A stretch of DNA of 64,000 bases, taken from the NCBI RefSeq assembly GCF_001748225.1, contig NZ_BDFE01000004.1, positions 1 to 64,000 on the forward strand, written 5' to 3'. The notes beneath the pieces are model-generated. The model worked only from the letters and a program-made list of their open reading frames with translations. It searched no databases and had not been told where the DNA came from. Shown here in pieces: positions 61,655 through 64,000 of this stretch; position 1 is the first letter of the stretch; each line of letters opens with the position of its first letter. The position numbers were made by a program, and so were the translations under genes. Source of the DNA: Desulfoplanes formicivorans (GTDB lineage Bacteria > Desulfobacterota > Desulfovibrionia > Desulfovibrionales > Desulfomicrobiaceae).

Positions 61655-62710
61655 TTATTCCTTTTCCAGAACAAACCCCTTTTGCCGAAAAAGTCGCAAA
61701 CACGCGGCTGCTGCGTCACGATCATATAACCGCCCTGCATTGGCCTCGATCTCTCCCAGGGCGATATCAAGGCCCAACCCCGCCCGATAGGGCCTGTGGG
61801 AGGACATGGCCTCCACCACATCGGCAACAGCTATGATCCTGGCCTCAAGGAGAATCTCATCCCCCTTCAGGCCGTTGGGATACCCGCCGCCATCAAGGCG
61901 CTCATGATGCTGCAACACGATGTTGGCAACCGGTTTCAGAAAATCCACCGTTGAAATAATATCATATCCAAGCTGGGGATGATCCTTGATCAGGGCAAAT
62001 TCAGTGGGCCGCAACCGTGTTGGCTTGGCCAGGATATCCGAAGGAATGGCGATCTTGCCAAGATCATGGATCATTCCGGCAAGACGGATGGTCTCCACCT
62101 TTTCATAGGGCAGACCCATTTCCCGGCCAATGGCTGTGGCCAATTCCGACACCCGCTGCTGATGGCCGGCCGTATAGGCATCCTTCATCTCCCCGGTGAG
62201 GGAGATGACATGAACGATGTCGTCAAAGGCCCGCCTGAGATCGCTTAGGGTCTTGTTGAGCTTGCGCGTGCGCTCGGCAACCTGGTCCTGCAAGATTTTC
62301 TGATGACGCAGGCTTTGCTGCTCAAGGCTTCTTCGCCGCAAGGCATTGCTTACGTTGATCAGCACCTCGTTGACCCGCACCGGCTTGACCAGATATCCAT
62401 AGGCTCCAAAATCAAGGGCAGTCTCGGCCAAACCGGAATCATCAAGACCCGTGACCATGATAATGGCCGTGTCCGGATAGCTGCTCCGCAGGCTTCTCGC
62501 CAACTCCATGCCATTGTCGCCCTTGAGATCAATGTCACACAGAACCAGATCAAAGGCCCTGTGATCACATGCGGCCACGGCTTCATCGGCATTGCTTGCA
62601 GCAACGCAGTTATAATGGAATGACTCGAGCAAATCCTTCATGAATGTGCGGATTTGCGGATCATCATCCACCACGAGGATATGCACCAGGGACGGATCCG
62701 TTGGCTTCAT
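61655..62710 (-). CDS. HD-GYP response regulator (cyclic-di-GMP phosphodiesterase type)
   Basis: A 351-residue protein. A receiver domain (about residues 8-125) has the acidic pocket in VVDDDPQ and the phospho-acceptor Asp in VLCDIDLKGDNG. After a coiled linker, the HD-GYP domain has HQQRVSELA, MIHDLGKIAIP, and HHERLDGGGYPNGLKGDEI. Most members hydrolyse cyclic di-GMP, linking a phosphorelay to motility or biofilm control. The ATG at 62710 follows AAAGGAGC. No partner kinase is adjacent; the hybrid kinases at 42199 and 44925 are possible but unproven partners. Confidence 0.93.
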   Translation of the reverse strand: MKPTDPSLVHILVVDDDPQIRTFMKDLLESFHYNCVAASNADEAVAACDHRAFDLVLCDIDLKGDNGMELARSLRSSYPDTAIIMVTGLDDSGLAETALDFGAYGYLVKPVRVNEVLINVSNALRRRSLEQQSLRHQKILQDQVAERTRKLNKTLSDLRRAFDDIVHVISLTGEMKDAYTAGHQQRVSELATAIGREMGLPYEKVETIRLAGMIHDLGKIAIPSDILAKPTRLRPTEFALIKDHPQLGYDIISTVDFLKPVANIVLQHHERLDGGGYPNGLKGDEILLEARIIAVADVVEAMSSHRPYRAGLGLDIALGEIEANAGRLYDRDAAAACLRLFRQKGFVLEKE

Positions 62711-62951
62711 GTCTAGCTCCTTTTGATTCAATAAACACCGGCTTGGAACACGAGAAGTCAAGGCGGGCCATGAAAATGGCGACCATGCCTGCCAGACATG
62801 ATGCACTGCCGGGCAGGCACCTCCGACCGGGAAAGCCAGCGCTGATCCTGCCCTGATTGCGTGCTTCCGCCCTTCATCGCGAAAGCCCCTGGAGGTCACG
62901 TTCTGCTATCTCTAAGGGGATCACGCAACGCGCTATCATCCCCGCCGTACG

Positions 62952-63851
62952 TTACGACGTATAGACCCACTCAAGAATGGCCTTTTGCATGTGCAACCGG
63001 TTCTCGGCCTGATCCCAGACAAGGGACTGCGGACCTTCGAGAACCTCTTCGATGATCTCTTCCCCGCGATGGGCAGGCAGACAGTGAAGGACCTTGCATG
63101 ACGCATCTGCCAGGGCAAGCATGTCCCCATTGACCTGAAAACCGGCAAAGGCCTTTTCCCGTTTTTTCTGCTCCTCTTCCTGTCCCATGGACGCCCAGAC
63201 ATCGGTGTTGATGTAATGGGCTCCCTCAACGGCTTCCCTGGGATCATGGGTGATCCAGATCTTGGCTCCCATTTCCGAGGCCCGTTCAAAAATCGCCTGA
63301 TCGGGCTCGTATCCCTTGGGCACGGCAATGTTCAGCTGAAAGGGAAAGTACACGGCTGCGTTGATCCAGGAATGAGCCATGTTGTTGCCATCTCCCACCC
63401 AGGCAACCACCAGGTCGGCAAAATCAGGAGTCCGCTCGTACATGGTCAGCAGATCACTCATGATCTGGCAGGGATGATATTCGTCGGTCAGGGCATTGAT
63501 CACCGGAATGGAGCCGTATTGCACAAACTCCTCCAGTTTTTCCTGACCAAAGGTCCGGATGACCAGGCCGTCCACAAAACGGGAAAGGACCCGGGCCGTA
63601 TCCTTGAGAGGTTCGCTGCGACCAAGCTGACTGTCGCGCGGCGTCATGAACATGGTCTGCCCGCCAAGATGGCGGATGGCCACTTCAAAGGAGGTGCGGG
63701 TTCGGGTGGAGGCCTTTTCAAAAATGAGGGCCAGGGTCTTGCCGGCCAAAAGATCGCTCCGGAATCCGGATGTTTTCATCTCATGGGCACGGCGAACCAA
63801 TGCCACAGCCTCGGACTGTTTGAGGTCCCTGATACTTAAAAAATGATTCAT
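62952..63851 (-). CDS. argF: Ornithine carbamoyltransferase
   Basis: A 299-residue enzyme that makes citrulline from ornithine and carbamoyl phosphate in arginine synthesis. The carbamoyl-phosphate loop FEKASTRTRTSFE is at about residues 44-56, HPCQIMSDLLT near 125, ornithine-side WVGDGNNMAHSW near 147, and the catalytic-Cys motif VLHCLPAHRGEE near 258. The ATG at 63851 gives the normal family length; a longer frame upstream is less likely. No clear ribosome site is visible. Confidence 0.96.
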   Translation of the reverse strand: MNHFLSIRDLKQSEAVALVRRAHEMKTSGFRSDLLAGKTLALIFEKASTRTRTSFEVAIRHLGGQTMFMTPRDSQLGRSEPLKDTARVLSRFVDGLVIRTFGQEKLEEFVQYGSIPVINALTDEYHPCQIMSDLLTMYERTPDFADLVVAWVGDGNNMAHSWINAAVYFPFQLNIAVPKGYEPDQAIFERASEMGAKIWITHDPREAVEGAHYINTDVWASMGQEEEQKKREKAFAGFQVNGDMLALADASCKVLHCLPAHRGEEIIEEVLEGPQSLVWDQAENRLHMQKAILEWVYTS

Positions 63852-64000
63852 AATTAATGGGGTAGACGTAGAAATGTTGAAAAAACAGAAACATGCACAA
63901 CGACAAAAAGCCAAGAAATGGCCATATACGAGAGCATGGGATATTGTAAAGCAAAGAACTCCTGGTTTCCTGACTCGCCCGGGAACGCACCGGCAAGCAC
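63852..64000 (-). promoter_or_regulatory. Upstream region of argF with a possible promoter
   Basis: On the minus strand TTTACA (63950-63945) and TATATG (63928-63923) are spaced by 16 bases, a possible sigma70-type promoter about 70 bp before the start. The rest to the window edge shows no gene. Confidence 0.3.

Noticed and set aside
1-64000. tRNA, rRNA, CRISPR arrays, insertion sequences with transposase, phage genes
   Set aside because: Scanning by eye found no cloverleaf with a CCA end, no regularly spaced repeats and no transposase or integrase motifs. Small RNAs could have been missed.

Overview
The window reads as chromosomal DNA of an anaerobic, sulfate-reducer-like deltaproteobacterium, most likely a member of the Desulfovibrionales. 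Reasons: a monofunctional Ni-Fe CO dehydrogenase with its CooC maturase, a molybdenum aldehyde oxidoreductase that closely resembles the Desulfovibrio gigas Mop enzyme, a rubredoxin:oxygen-oxidoreductase-type flavodiiron protein, bacteriohemerythrin, two DsrE-like proteins, an iron-dependent alcohol dehydrogenase, and a gene that only makes sense if UGA is read as selenocysteine. No rRNA, tRNA, CRISPR array, transposase or phage gene was recognised.

Layout. 1-770 holds only decayed reading frames. 770-2913 is an AT-richer metal-resistance-like island (permease, small membrane protein, ArsR regulator). 3487-11287 is a scattered set of redox genes with long gaps: Fe-alcohol dehydrogenase, an AT-rich acyltransferase/SGNH protein, peroxiredoxin, DUF488, an iron-sulfur-flavodoxin-like protein, DsrE and an SDR dehydrogenase. 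11429-14258 (minus) is cooS-cooC. 14782-20410 holds MgtC, hemerythrin, flavodiiron protein, an isochorismatase-like exported protein, an FMN alpha-hydroxyacid dehydrogenase and a second DsrE.

20767-34366 (plus) is the largest coherent unit: a TonB2-type energising complex (DUF3450, TtpC-like, ExbB, ExbD, TonB, TPR), a TonB-dependent receptor, a periplasmic binding protein with FecCD-type permease and ATPase, a small NTPase, a CcsA-like and a ResB-like membrane protein, and a DUF4213/DUF364 protein. The cargo is not evident; the DUF364 and haem-handling partners make it an unusual uptake locus. A 244-bp MITE-like element sits between exbB and exbD.

Molybdenum is the theme of the second half: the Mop-type aldehyde oxidoreductase (34516-37233, minus), a fusion of a TorD-type chaperone with a molybdopterin oxidoreductase (38413-41199), and XdhC plus a MocA-like cytidylyltransferase/HD protein (53177-55341, minus), which would make and insert the cytosine-dinucleotide cofactor that Mop-type enzymes use. 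A second metal-chelate ABC transporter lies at 49262-52310.

Between them lie a predicted DsbA/FrnE-family selenoprotein (41293-41916, minus; U-P-W-C active site), two related hybrid sensor kinases (42199-48590) and ArfB. The right end carries a YhaM/YhaN-like nuclease/ATPase pair running into xdhC-mocA, an orphan FliJ-MotE pair, an HD-GYP response regulator and ornithine carbamoyltransferase.

The strongest candidates for something new are the selenocysteine gene, which ordinary ORF calling truncates, the chaperone-enzyme fusion, and the TonB/Fec/ResB-CcsA/DUF364 locus.
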